Below, piece after piece: positions 23,530 to 31,576 of a DNA stretch of 34,469 nucleotides; the stretch's first letter is position 1; each line of letters opens with the position of its first letter. Below the pieces are notes generated by a model. The model was given only the letters and a program-made list of their open reading frames with translations, was not told where the DNA came from and ran no database searches. This stretch comes from Bryobacteraceae bacterium (GTDB lineage Bacteria; Acidobacteriota; Terriglobia; Bryobacterales; Bryobacteraceae): NCBI GenBank assembly GCA_026129905.1, contig JAHCHE010000053.1, positions 1-34,469 on the forward strand. Reading direction: 5' to 3'. Position numbers and translations under genes: made by a program.

Positions 23530-26500
23530 TTACGGCTGCACGTCCAGCGTGACGGTGTTCGCCCTGACGCCGCCCACCGTGAAGACCACCGGTTGGTTCC
23601 CCGTCGGCGCGCCGGCCGGGATGCGGTAGTTCACCTGAATGGCGCCCACAATCCCGTATGGAATCCCGGCAAAGAACAGGTCCGCGCGGACGCCTCCCAC
23701 CGTCACCTCGACCGCCGCCGCCGGCTGGGGCAGGTCCGCCAGCGAAGTCTCCGCGCCCGGGGCCGCGCCGGTCATGACGGGCGGCCGCACGGCGCCAACG
23801 CCGGTGACGTAGGCCAGGACGACATCGCCGCGGCGTCCCGCAAAGTGGGGCGTGGGGCGCCGGCCATCGATCGTGAAGACGCCCGGCGCCACGGCGGCGA
23901 TGTTCACCACCGCGGTCGCCTCCCGCCCCTCGACGTTGACCGTCACGGTGGCGCGGCCTGGCGCGATCTCATAGGGCAATTGCGCGTTGATCTGCTGCGA
24001 AGAGACGAACAGCAGCGGGCACAGGACGTTATTCACCCGCACGGTCGCATTGCCCATCGTGTACGGGAGCGGGACGCGCGTGGCTACGTCCTGACGCACG
24101 GCCAGGTTCTGGCCCGCGATGGTGAACAGCATGCCCGGGGCGAGCGCCGGTTGATAGCTCGCCGCGTTCACCACTCCCGCCGCCGTAAGGGAAGGCGTCG
24201 CCGACGCCTGGGCGCCAACGACGATCGCGACGGGTATGGTTGCCGGGTTCGAGCCCGCCACCTCCACCGTCAGCGTTGCCGTGTGCCGTCCGGCGGGCAG
24301 CCCCGTCGTGGACGCGGTCACGGTGATCGTGCCCGCGCCGAGGCCCGACAGCGGGAATGCCGTCAGCCAGTTGCGCTCGGCGCCGCCGTACGTCAGCCGG
24401 GCGGTCCACGGCCGGTCGCTCGCGTCCACGGCAGCCAGCGTCGAAAGCAGTTCCGCCCGTCCGGTGACGGCGGAGAACGCCAGGCTCTCCGGCATCACGT
24501 GAAGCTCTTCGGCCTGCGTCGGAGCGCCTTCGAAGCGCGCCTCCGCGGTCGTCCGCACGTCGTTGCCTAAGTCGTCGCGGCCTGCCATCTCAAACTCGAT
24601 CGTCGCCGGAACGCGGACGCCTTTCCAGCACAGCGTCGCCCGCCGCGTGCCCGACGCGTCGAGCCGCGCCGAATCGAACCAGGAGGCGATGTTCGCCGAC
24701 AGGTCGTGCCCGCCGGCCACCCACCGATTCAAATTCACGCCGATGCCCGACTCCTCCGTGACGATGACGTCGTGCCGCCACGCGCATTCTTCCGAGGCGG
24801 GGTTTTGCGAAACCGGGTCGGGCGAGATCGTCAGTTTCAGCGTCGCCTGGTTGCGGCGCCCGAGAAAGCGTCCGGTGATCTGCCGGTTCCAGCCAACGCC
24901 CGTGCCAGGGTCCACTCCGGCGAAGTCGAACGCGCGGTTCGCGGGCGGCGTCAGGCCACGGGTCCGCAGTCCCGCGCTGATCGTCCCGTAAGCGGGAATG
25001 CGGTCGGTCCCGAACCAAGCCGTGATGTTGCCGCTGTAATCGGTCCCATCGATCCGGAATTGGGTGAGGCGCGTCTCGACGCCCGCTGTCTCTCGCACGC
25101 GCACTTCATAGAACCAGGCATAGCCGTCGGAGTCCGGCGCTTCCTCATAAACGGGATCGGGGTCGAGCGACGCCGTGACGTTGGAACGCGTCACCGCGAC
25201 CTCGACGCGCGCCTGAACCGTCTGCGAGGAGGCGCCGGCGTTCAGCGTGATCGCGCCGGTGAAGGTTCCCGGCGTTCGCAAAGCGGCCGGGTCCACGCTG
25301 ACGGTCACGCTCACCGGCGCCGCCGCGGACACGCTCCCGGAGTTCCGCGACAGCCGCAGCCAGGTCGCGTTGTTCACCAGCGTGAAGGCGACCGCCGCGG
25401 CCGATGTCGTCTCGATCCGGACGGTCTGCTCCGCCGGCGCCTGGACGACGCTGTTGACAACGCGAAAGGACAACGACGTTGGCGTGACGGCGACCGAGGC
25501 CGCCTGGTCCTCCAGGAACGGGCGAAGCGAAGGGTAAATGACGGGGAACCGTCCGTAGCCCGCCGCGTACGGCTCGATATCGCACACGGTTTGTCCGGGC
25601 CCCGCCACGGGCCCGTAACTCAACACACCCACCACCTGGCCGCCGGCGTTATAAAGCGGCGAGCCCGACGAGCCGCCCTCGATCCGGCCGCTCGACATCT
25701 GCGACTGGTAGTACATCGCCGCCGGCGCCTGCGTGCCGCCCACATTCGCCGTTCGGTCCGCTGCCCGAATCCCGAAGGAGATTCGTTTATACGAGCCGTC
25801 CGGGTGGTGAATCCCCGTCAACGACGCGCCCATCGCCGTGACGTCCGGATTCCAGCCGGCCAGCCAAACCGGCGTGCTCGGCAGGCTCGTCAGGCGCACC
25901 AGGCTGAAATCGCCGTCCGACATCGCCCCGGTCACCATCAGGCGCGCTCCGTCGATCCGCGTTCCCACTGCGCGCGTTACGGAAGGGCCGTTGCATTGGG
26001 CCGTTTCGTAGAGCCAGTAGGTCTCCAGGCTGCGCGCTTCGCTGTCGGTGGAGATGCAGTGATTGGCCGTGAGGAAGTATGGAACCAAGCTGCTCGCACG
26101 CGTGTTCAACAACGCGCCGGAACAGACGTAGATCTTCCGATCCTCATCGCTCACGAACCGCATGTGCGCTACGCCGCTGCCGGTTTGCTGCCATTGTGAA
26201 TAGCACTTGAAGTCCAGGTGACAAGTGGCCACCTGCGGCGCGCCGGACGTAAGGCTTGCGGCCTGTTCGCCAGCCTCCGCTCCGGGGTCGGCGGGGGCGG
26301 GCGCGCTGGGCGTCCACACGTGCGCGAGCTCGCTAATCCGAAACGGCGGCGCCTCCTCGGCCGGACCCGCCTGCTCGGGTTCATACTCGATCGCGATCGC
26401 GTCGCCTTCCACCGCGGCGCTCCAGAAGTCCCCGTCGCCGAACGGGCCCTGCCCGCTATACGGTTCGCTCGCCGCGCCGGCGCCCGCTCCGTAAACCCAA

Positions 26501-26880
26501 ACGCGTCCGGCCCCAACCGAGAACTCGGCGAAGTGGACGCGCGTCTCGATGGCGGCGGGCGATTCGATGGCGATCCGCCAGATGCGCCGGCCGTCCGGCA
26601 GCGCGTCCCAGCGCCCTTCCACGGACGCCAGTTCCCGCGCCGTCCCCACCGGGGTCTGACCGCGAGCGGTCCGGACGAGCGGCTCGGCCGGAAGGCGGGG
26701 CAGGACCAACCGTCGCGCCTCGCGCCCGGCCTGCGCGCCCGGCAACTCGGCGACGGCCGTCTTCCGAACGGCCTTCGCCGGCGGCGTGTACAGCCTTCCT
26801 TCGACAGCGGCGGGTGGCTGAGCGGCGCCGATGGACAGCGCGATCAGCAGAAATGACAGAGAACGAAAGCAGGCGCTCAT
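23530..26880 (-). CDS. Large secreted trypsin-like serine protease with BACON-like and Solibacter C-terminal (TIGR03437-type) domains
   Basis: Counting from the ATG at 26880 (1116 residues): signal peptide 1-21 (CFRSLSFLLIALSIGAAQ). Next a pro-region, then a trypsin-fold protease with the triad H274 (LTANHC), D324 (DGDFSLV) and S405 (EGGSSGSPLYNAGG); cysteines flank it (VCSGALL, TVCDIE). Then come a BACON-like beta domain (PTSLSFRVVN, NNATWLRLSRNSGSVSA), two related DPDPVYEEAPDSDGY/SPDPVSQNPASEEC repeats, another beta domain, and the last 230 residues of TIGR03437 type (VVNAASYQPALAPGMLFTIAG, SSQQINAQLPYEIAPG, GGVRADLFFAGIPYG). It would cleave proteins outside the cell. Earlier ATGs at 26898 and 26916 are possible starts. 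Confidence 0.92.
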   Translation of the reverse strand: MSACFRSLSFLLIALSIGAAQPPAAVEGRLYTPPAKAVRKTAVAELPGAQAGREARRLVLPRLPAEPLVRTARGQTPVGTARELASVEGRWDALPDGRRIWRIAIESPAAIETRVHFAEFSVGAGRVWVYGAGAGAASEPYSGQGPFGDGDFWSAAVEGDAIAIEYEPEQAGPAEEAPPFRISELAHVWTPSAPAPADPGAEAGEQAASLTSGAPQVATCHLDFKCYSQWQQTGSGVAHMRFVSDEDRKIYVCSGALLNTRASSLVPYFLTANHCISTDSEARSLETYWLYETAQCNGPSVTRAVGTRIDGARLMVTGAMSDGDFSLVRLTSLPSTPVWLAGWNPDVTAMGASLTGIHHPDGSYKRISFGIRAADRTANVGGTQAPAAMYYQSQMSSGRIEGGSSGSPLYNAGGQVVGVLSYGPVAGPGQTVCDIEPYAAGYGRFPVIYPSLRPFLEDQAASVAVTPTSLSFRVVNSVVQAPAEQTVRIETTSAAAVAFTLVNNATWLRLSRNSGSVSAAAPVSVTVSVDPAALRTPGTFTGAITLNAGASSQTVQARVEVAVTRSNVTASLDPDPVYEEAPDSDGYAWFYEVRVRETAGVETRLTQFRIDGTDYSGNITAWFGTDRIPAYGTISAGLRTRGLTPPANRAFDFAGVDPGTGVGWNRQITGRFLGRRNQATLKLTISPDPVSQNPASEECAWRHDVIVTEESGIGVNLNRWVAGGHDLSANIASWFDSARLDASGTRRATLCWKGVRVPATIEFEMAGRDDLGNDVRTTAEARFEGAPTQAEELHVMPESLAFSAVTGRAELLSTLAAVDASDRPWTARLTYGGAERNWLTAFPLSGLGAGTITVTASTTGLPAGRHTATLTVEVAGSNPATIPVAIVVGAQASATPSLTAAGVVNAASYQPALAPGMLFTIAGQNLAVRQDVATRVPLPYTMGNATVRVNNVLCPLLFVSSQQINAQLPYEIAPGRATVTVNVEGREATAVVNIAAVAPGVFTIDGRRPTPHFAGRRGDVVLAYVTGVGAVRPPVMTGAAPGAETSLADLPQPAAAVEVTVGGVRADLFFAGIPYGIVGAIQVNYRIPAGAPTGNQPVVFTVGGVRANTVTLDVQP

Positions 26881-26915
26881 TCCGCAATTCCGGTCCATTT
26901 CTCGGTAGTCGGTCA

Positions 26916-26921
26916 ATTATA
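26916..26921 (-). promoter_or_regulatory. -10 box (TATAAT) for the protease gene
   Basis: Consensus TATAAT on the minus strand, 36 bases before the chosen ATG. The -35 region has no clear TTGACA. A start at 26916 would lie inside this box, which favours 26880 or 26898. Confidence 0.5.
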
Positions 26922-27141
26922 CTCCCAACTTGTGAGGCGGTCTCCTGGACTGCTCCGGGCGCCCCGTCCGGCTCTTGACGTATCCGGCATGCCGCGGCGC
27001 GCCCGTGCCCCTGTTGAGGGTCGCCAAGGCTCAGATTCGACACCCTGTAGCGGCGCGCGACGCATCCGCGAGATTTTCTTCGAGGAACATGCGTTCGTGT
27101 AAGTCTCTTTACACCAGTGAGATACAGCGGCGCTAAGGCGC

Positions 27142-27178
27142 GGCGACGCATCCGCCCCGACAGGATGCGTCACCTTTT
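27142..27178 (+). repeat. Hairpin repeat GGYGACGCATC, copy 1
   Basis: GGCGACGCATC (27142-27152) faces GATGCGTCACC (27164-27174) around 11 bases, followed by TTTTC. Ten of eleven arm positions pair. The same hairpin with the same TTTT tail lies at 33606-33641. Both are upstream of a leftward gene start (protease here, transporter there). Confidence 0.65.
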
Positions 27179-27473
27179 CATCACTTTTTGCAGACCTGTC
27201 GAAAGTGTAGAAAAGTGTAGAACGGTCGGAGACCGGCACGCCCAAGCAGAAATATTCGGTTGTCCAAAGATCAATCGGGCGCCGGCTTCGCGGGCAAGAC
27301 GCCGAGCCGCCTCATTATACGCCGTGGGCGGCGAGCATTCCTCCTCCCGGCACAGGCGATCTGCTCGTAAGCTACTGACGGGGTGGGGGCAATCTGCCGC
27401 GGGGTGGGACGGCGGATGCCGTGTGACCGATTGAAAAGCTCAGCTTTCATGCAAACAGCCCCCGGAAAACCCG

Positions 27474-29597
27474 TTAACCCGTCTGTTCGAACGCGACGAT
27501 CTCGTGGATCGCGACGCGGGGCAGCGCCACCTCGATGCCGCCGCCGGAGCTGAGCCTCGGCTTCAAGTCATAGCCGCCCAGCACCGCGCGCGCCCGGACA
27601 TTGTTCAGCGGCAGATTCAGCCGGACGATCACGTCCATGAGCGGGATCGGATCCTCATAGAACACCGGATGCTTTGGCGTCGAGCGGACGGGAGAGAAAT
27701 TCACCACGTGAACCAGGTAGCGGTCGCGGCGGCCTTCGGCGGCGGCCTGCCGCGTCAGCGTGACCTCGGCGCTCAACGGCGCGCTCGTCTGCACAAGTTG
27801 CACCGGGTGGATCGCCTTCAGCGCATGCTGGAACGCGTTGCGGTACACCCAATAGCCTTCATTGAAGTAACTTGCGCCCAACGGGAAGGAGAAATACGCC
27901 AATTTGCCGCTGCGCGCCACCGCCGCATACTCGGTCTCGCGCTCGAACGGCGTCTGCGCATGGCTGGTGTAATGCTCGGCCGTCCGCTGAAACGCCGGTT
28001 CGCCGAGCATCGCCATCGCCTCGGCGGGAGACTCGGCGCGCCACCGCGAAGCGCCCTGGTACAACGCGTACTCGTAGGGCGGAATGTCTTCGGTGAATTC
28101 CTCCTTCGGAACCATGAAGGCGGGCTTGTAGGGCGACGGTCCCGCGTATTGCAGGCCGTAAGGTTCCAGCCATGTTCGGTCGCCGCCGGCCAGCAGGCCG
28201 CTGCGATGAATGGCAATCACCGCCCCGCCCTGCGCGAGAAACGCTCGCAACCGTACGGCGAGCGATTCTTCCACCGGATGGTCGTCCGGCAGGACGACAA
28301 GGCCGTAGCGTTCCCATTCCGCCCCCGGTTCGACGATGTCGAACTGTATCCTCGATTCCACCAGTAGCTTCAGCAGGCCCGAGTTGGCGTCGGTTGAGGG
28401 CTTGTCGAACGGGAGTCCGGCGGTGATGATGGCGGCTTCGCTCACCGGAGCGGCCTGCTCGAGATAGGGCTCGATCTGGCGGATGTAGCCGTACGCGGCG
28501 CCGATCACGTGATAGACGGCCGGGTCCAACCGCCCGCTCGGCGGCATCTGGTCGCCGATGTCGCACCGCGCGGCGTTGGCGACGATGCTCGCGAGTTCGG
28601 TCTGAAGCTGGGCCGGCAGCTTCAATCCCCCGAAATCGGCCCATGACGCCTTGAACCGCCCCGTCATGCCATAGACCGTGAGGCCGAAGCCGCGCGCGTA
28701 GCGGGTGTTCACCGGGAAGTAGTAATAGCCCCAGAACGCGGTGGGCAGCGCTTCGATGTCCACGTTGTCCATGTAGGCGACGCGCTCGCCCATGCCGTAG
28801 CCGCCCTGCTCGTTGAAATCCACCTGGCAGCCCGGCCGCGCCGAAGTGACGGCGTCGTGAACCTGCGAAAGGAACGACTTGTAGAGCGCGTGCTTGTGCG
28901 ACCGCTGCGCGCCGGCGTCTTCGGCGTCCTGATTCCTCCCGGCGAAGTAGCGGAGGCACTCCGGGCAGAAGCATTCGCCGTTGATGGGCCACGGCATGTC
29001 GAACCAGGCGCCGTCCAGCTCGTATTGCGAAACGAACTCGCGCGCATGCTCGAGCATCATCTCCACGAACGGCTTGTGCGAGAGGCACAGCGCGGTCCAG
29101 CCGGGCGTTTGTCCCGGCTTGGGCAGGTTGTAGCCGCCGTCGCGATTCACCACCAGCCATTCCGGGCGCGTCCGGGCCAGGTGATGATCCCACGTGCAGC
29201 AGTAGTAGGCGGACACAGCGATGGCGCGATCCCGGCAGGCTTTCACCTGCGCGCCCAGCAGATCGAAATCGAGGCCCGGATGGACGGGGCCATGCCGGCT
29301 CGGGTAGTAGAAATACCCGTGCATGTCCTTCGCGAACACGACGATCGCGTTGACGTGCGCGGCGCTCAGGCGGTCTCCAAACTCGTCGGCGTTGAACCGC
29401 GCGCCGATCTTGGCGACGTGTTCGGTGTTATGAAAGTCGAGATGGACCTTCCGCCAGGGGCGCGAGGGCAGCGACAGAAGCCGCGGATCGCTCCACCGGC
29501 GGGGCCCCTCCTCGTTCGACGACGGCGCGGAATCGGCGGCCCGGCCCAGCAAAGGCAATCCCGCCGATGCGCCGGAGAGAAACTGCCGCCGGTCCAC
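27474..29597 (-). CDS. Tat-exported glycoside hydrolase-like protein (GHL6 / beta-galactosidase trimerisation type)
   Basis: Starts with GTG at 29597: MDRRQFLSGASAGLPLLGRAA is a Tat signal. Residues 50-350 are a TIM-barrel-like domain (WRKVHLDFHNTEHVAKIG, AIVVFAKDMHGYFYYPS, GAWFDMPWPINGECFCPEC with its CxC-x2-C), as in the hypothetical glycosyl hydrolase family GHL6, related to GH29/GH42. Residues 385-530 (LLKLLVESRIQFDIVEPG, GLVVLPDDHPVEESLAVRL, AFLAQGGAVIAIHRSG) look like the GH42 trimerisation domain. Substrate unknown. D of WFD is a possible catalytic acid. Last gene of the transporter operon, two bases behind the RidA-like gene. Confidence 0.82.
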   Translation of the reverse strand: MDRRQFLSGASAGLPLLGRAADSAPSSNEEGPRRWSDPRLLSLPSRPWRKVHLDFHNTEHVAKIGARFNADEFGDRLSAAHVNAIVVFAKDMHGYFYYPSRHGPVHPGLDFDLLGAQVKACRDRAIAVSAYYCCTWDHHLARTRPEWLVVNRDGGYNLPKPGQTPGWTALCLSHKPFVEMMLEHAREFVSQYELDGAWFDMPWPINGECFCPECLRYFAGRNQDAEDAGAQRSHKHALYKSFLSQVHDAVTSARPGCQVDFNEQGGYGMGERVAYMDNVDIEALPTAFWGYYYFPVNTRYARGFGLTVYGMTGRFKASWADFGGLKLPAQLQTELASIVANAARCDIGDQMPPSGRLDPAVYHVIGAAYGYIRQIEPYLEQAAPVSEAAIITAGLPFDKPSTDANSGLLKLLVESRIQFDIVEPGAEWERYGLVVLPDDHPVEESLAVRLRAFLAQGGAVIAIHRSGLLAGGDRTWLEPYGLQYAGPSPYKPAFMVPKEEFTEDIPPYEYALYQGASRWRAESPAEAMAMLGEPAFQRTAEHYTSHAQTPFERETEYAAVARSGKLAYFSFPLGASYFNEGYWVYRNAFQHALKAIHPVQLVQTSAPLSAEVTLTRQAAAEGRRDRYLVHVVNFSPVRSTPKHPVFYEDPIPLMDVIVRLNLPLNNVRARAVLGGYDLKPRLSSGGGIEVALPRVAIHEIVAFEQTG

Positions 29598-29599
29598 GG

Positions 29600-30061
29600 C
29601 TATGGCACCCAGGCCACCAACTCGATTTCCACGCGGGTGGCGACGTCGGGGAACTCGACGCCCACGGCCGAACGCGCCGGAGCGTCCTTGGGGAAGTACT
29701 TCGCGTACGCCTCGTTCATGGCGTTCTTCTCGGTCTTGACGTCGGCGAGAAACACCGTCACCTTCAGCACCTTCTCGAGCGAGGAGCCCATCGCCTCCAG
29801 GTTCTTCTTGTGCATCTCCATGACGCGCTCGGTCTGCTCCTTGATGTCGCCCCCGAACGCGAGCGGGTTTTTGCGCGCCTCGTCGCGTACCCCGGTGAGG
29901 CCGGAGCTGAAGTAGAGATTGCCGACCCGGTAGCCGCCGGGCGACTTGGTACGCTCGCCGGTGGAGGCCGCCTGCGCCATTGTCGCCATCGCCGCGCCGC
30001 CGCCGACCCCGGCGGCCGTTCTCATGAACTCACGTCGTTTGGTACTCATGGTGGAAAACAT
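29600..30061 (-). CDS. RidA/YjgF-family protein with Tat signal
   Basis: RidA proteins hydrolyse reactive enamines and imines formed by PLP enzymes. GNLYFSSGLTGVRDEARKNPL, DIKEQTERVMEMHKKNLEAMGSSLEKVLKVTVFLAD, APARSAVGVEFPDVATRVEIELVAWVP are all family blocks, including the Arg before the last strand. Odd: the N-terminus (STKRREFMRTAAGVGGGAAMATMAQA) is a Tat signal, so this one is exported, whereas classic RidA is cytosolic. The ATG at 30061 has GAGG nine bases upstream; 30049 is the alternative. Four bases separate it from the peptidase gene, two from the glycosidase-like gene. Confidence 0.88.
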   Translation of the reverse strand: MFSTMSTKRREFMRTAAGVGGGAAMATMAQAASTGERTKSPGGYRVGNLYFSSGLTGVRDEARKNPLAFGGDIKEQTERVMEMHKKNLEAMGSSLEKVLKVTVFLADVKTEKNAMNEAYAKYFPKDAPARSAVGVEFPDVATRVEIELVAWVP

Positions 30062-30065
30062 TCTT

Positions 30066-31445
30066 TCACGCCTCGGACGGCGGAATCAAACCCGTTTCGG
30101 CGGACGCCGCGTTCCGGCACGCCGCTTCGACGGTGGTTACGTCCACCACGCCGCGGCAACCGTAGAGCGCCGGCAGCAGGTCCTCCGGAGGATAGCGCCG
30201 GCGCAGGCCGGCTACGCGTTCCGTTCCCGCGCGGTATGCGGGCAGATACATGCGCCCGAGCAGCGGATGGCGGCCCCATGCGCCGGAGAGCTTGTGCGCC
30301 CGTTCCTCGGTGACCAGAAAGTCGCGGCGAAGCGCGGCCGCCACCTCATCCCGCGGCGCGCCTTCTTCCCACGTCAGGTACGAGGACTGGTTCTTCGCGT
30401 CGTCCTGCAGCAGCGCCAGCAGAAGACCGATCTGGAGGTTCTCATCCGGCAGGTCCGCGATCTCGGTGACGCCGTGCGCGATGAGAACGGCGTTGTTCGC
30501 GATGCCCTCAAACAGCGTCGCGGCGCGCGTGTTCATCGTGAGGACCGTCGCTTCGAATCCCACGACGCCGCGCACGTACAGGTTTTGCAGATACGCGAAC
30601 GTGGTGACGTGCCCCGGTACGACTTCGTGACTCACCAGTTGTTCGAACTCCGGCGCGGAGATGTCCAGCGACGCGTTGATCTCGTAGGTTGCTTCGTACT
30701 CGGGCCGGCCGCCGGGCCCGCGGGCGCGCCCCAGGTAGTTCATCGAGCCGGAGAACCAGGCGTCCTCGATCGGCAGGAACTCGATATTCGCCCGAGGCAC
30801 TTCGCGCAGCTCCGGTGGAAGAAACGGAACGAGGTTGCGGACACTCAGCCAGTCGTAACGGGCGATCGCCTCCGCCCCCAGTGACCGTACGGATGCCATC
30901 GGGGCGCGGCGGGCCCTGCGCCAGCGGTCGACGACGGCAAGCAGTTCCTCCGGCCCGCGGGATGGGTAACCGCCGTGCGCCAGCAGTTCCGCCACGCGCT
31001 CGCGCTTCGGCGCGGGATTCGACGGCGAGGGCGGCGCGCCCGTGGACGCACGGACGCAGCGTTCATACGGGACAGCTTCTCCTTTGCCCAGCAGCTCCAT
31101 CACCAGGTCCCACATCGCGCGAAAGCACTCGGCCAGCCCTTCGAGGTATTTACCGCGCAGGCCCGGAGCGCGGCGGGCTTCCTCGCCGAGCGCTTCGATG
31201 GCGCCCAGCACGTCCACGTCGCCCAGGTATTCCTCGACGTCCTCCGGCGATTTCGCCCCCACCCCGCCGGAAGCCCGCAGCCTGGCCGCCGCCGGATGCG
31301 TATAGGCCGGCGGCAGCGGTTCGCCGGAAAACCACGAATCCGCGATGAAGCGGCCGGTTCCGGACGGGCACATCACGTCGCCTCCCCACAACGTGTCGAT
31401 GCCCAGGATCGCGTTGCCCGCGATGTGGCTGAAGCTGTCGTTCAC
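30066..31445 (-). CDS. DUF885-like zinc metallopeptidase
   Basis: Gluzincin-type peptidase. From the GTG at 31445 (459 residues, GGAGG seven bases upstream) the zinc motif is H273-E274-x3-G-H279 (SHEVVPGHV), the HExxPGH form typical of DUF885, and E313 in LFEGIANN is the third ligand. In relatives this segment is EGWALY. There is no signal peptide, so it would work in the cytoplasm, which fits hydrolysis of peptides brought in by the transporter encoded just upstream. The GTG overlaps the stop TGA that the transporter would have without its amber codon (GTGA). Confidence 0.85.
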   Translation of the reverse strand: MNDSFSHIAGNAILGIDTLWGGDVMCPSGTGRFIADSWFSGEPLPPAYTHPAAARLRASGGVGAKSPEDVEEYLGDVDVLGAIEALGEEARRAPGLRGKYLEGLAECFRAMWDLVMELLGKGEAVPYERCVRASTGAPPSPSNPAPKRERVAELLAHGGYPSRGPEELLAVVDRWRRARRAPMASVRSLGAEAIARYDWLSVRNLVPFLPPELREVPRANIEFLPIEDAWFSGSMNYLGRARGPGGRPEYEATYEINASLDISAPEFEQLVSHEVVPGHVTTFAYLQNLYVRGVVGFEATVLTMNTRAATLFEGIANNAVLIAHGVTEIADLPDENLQIGLLLALLQDDAKNQSSYLTWEEGAPRDEVAAALRRDFLVTEERAHKLSGAWGRHPLLGRMYLPAYRAGTERVAGLRRRYPPEDLLPALYGCRGVVDVTTVEAACRNAASAETGLIPPSEA

Positions 31446-31576
31446 TCGTTCTCCTCCCTGGTTCTTCGCAATGCTCCGCGCCACACGTAGACGCACAGCG
31501 CGATGAAGAGCGCCGCCGAAACCAACTGCGACGCGGGCTCATTCTGGTAAAACGGCGTCCGGATGAGATCCTCCGA
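31442..31576 (-). pseudogene. Severed C-terminus of the OPT transporter (44 codons after an in-frame TAG)
   Basis: Directly in frame after the TAG at 31577-31579 the reading goes on: SEDLIRTPFYQNEPASQLVS, AALFIALCVYVW (a membrane helix), RGALRRTREENE and TGA at 31442-31444. This is the family's usual last helix and tail, and its TGA overlaps the next gene's GTG, as expected for the native end. So the TAG is a recent nonsense change, a sequencing error, or a read-through site. Confidence 0.8.

Larger units (their letters stand above)
26881..27473. other. Intergenic stretch, no gene seen
   Basis: Nearly 600 bp with a promoter, a hairpin repeat and a second partial copy (GCGACGCATCCGCG at 27057-27070). 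Open frames on the minus strand have no family-like sequence. TGAAAAGCTCAGCTTTCA near 27432 is a weak palindrome behind the glycosidase-like gene and may help end its transcript. Confidence 0.5.

Noticed and set aside
26913-27245. Minus-strand 110-codon frame upstream of the protease
   Set aside because: It would cover the TATAAT box and the hairpin repeat, and its composition (Arg/Ser/Pro-rich) is that of a chance frame in GC-rich DNA.
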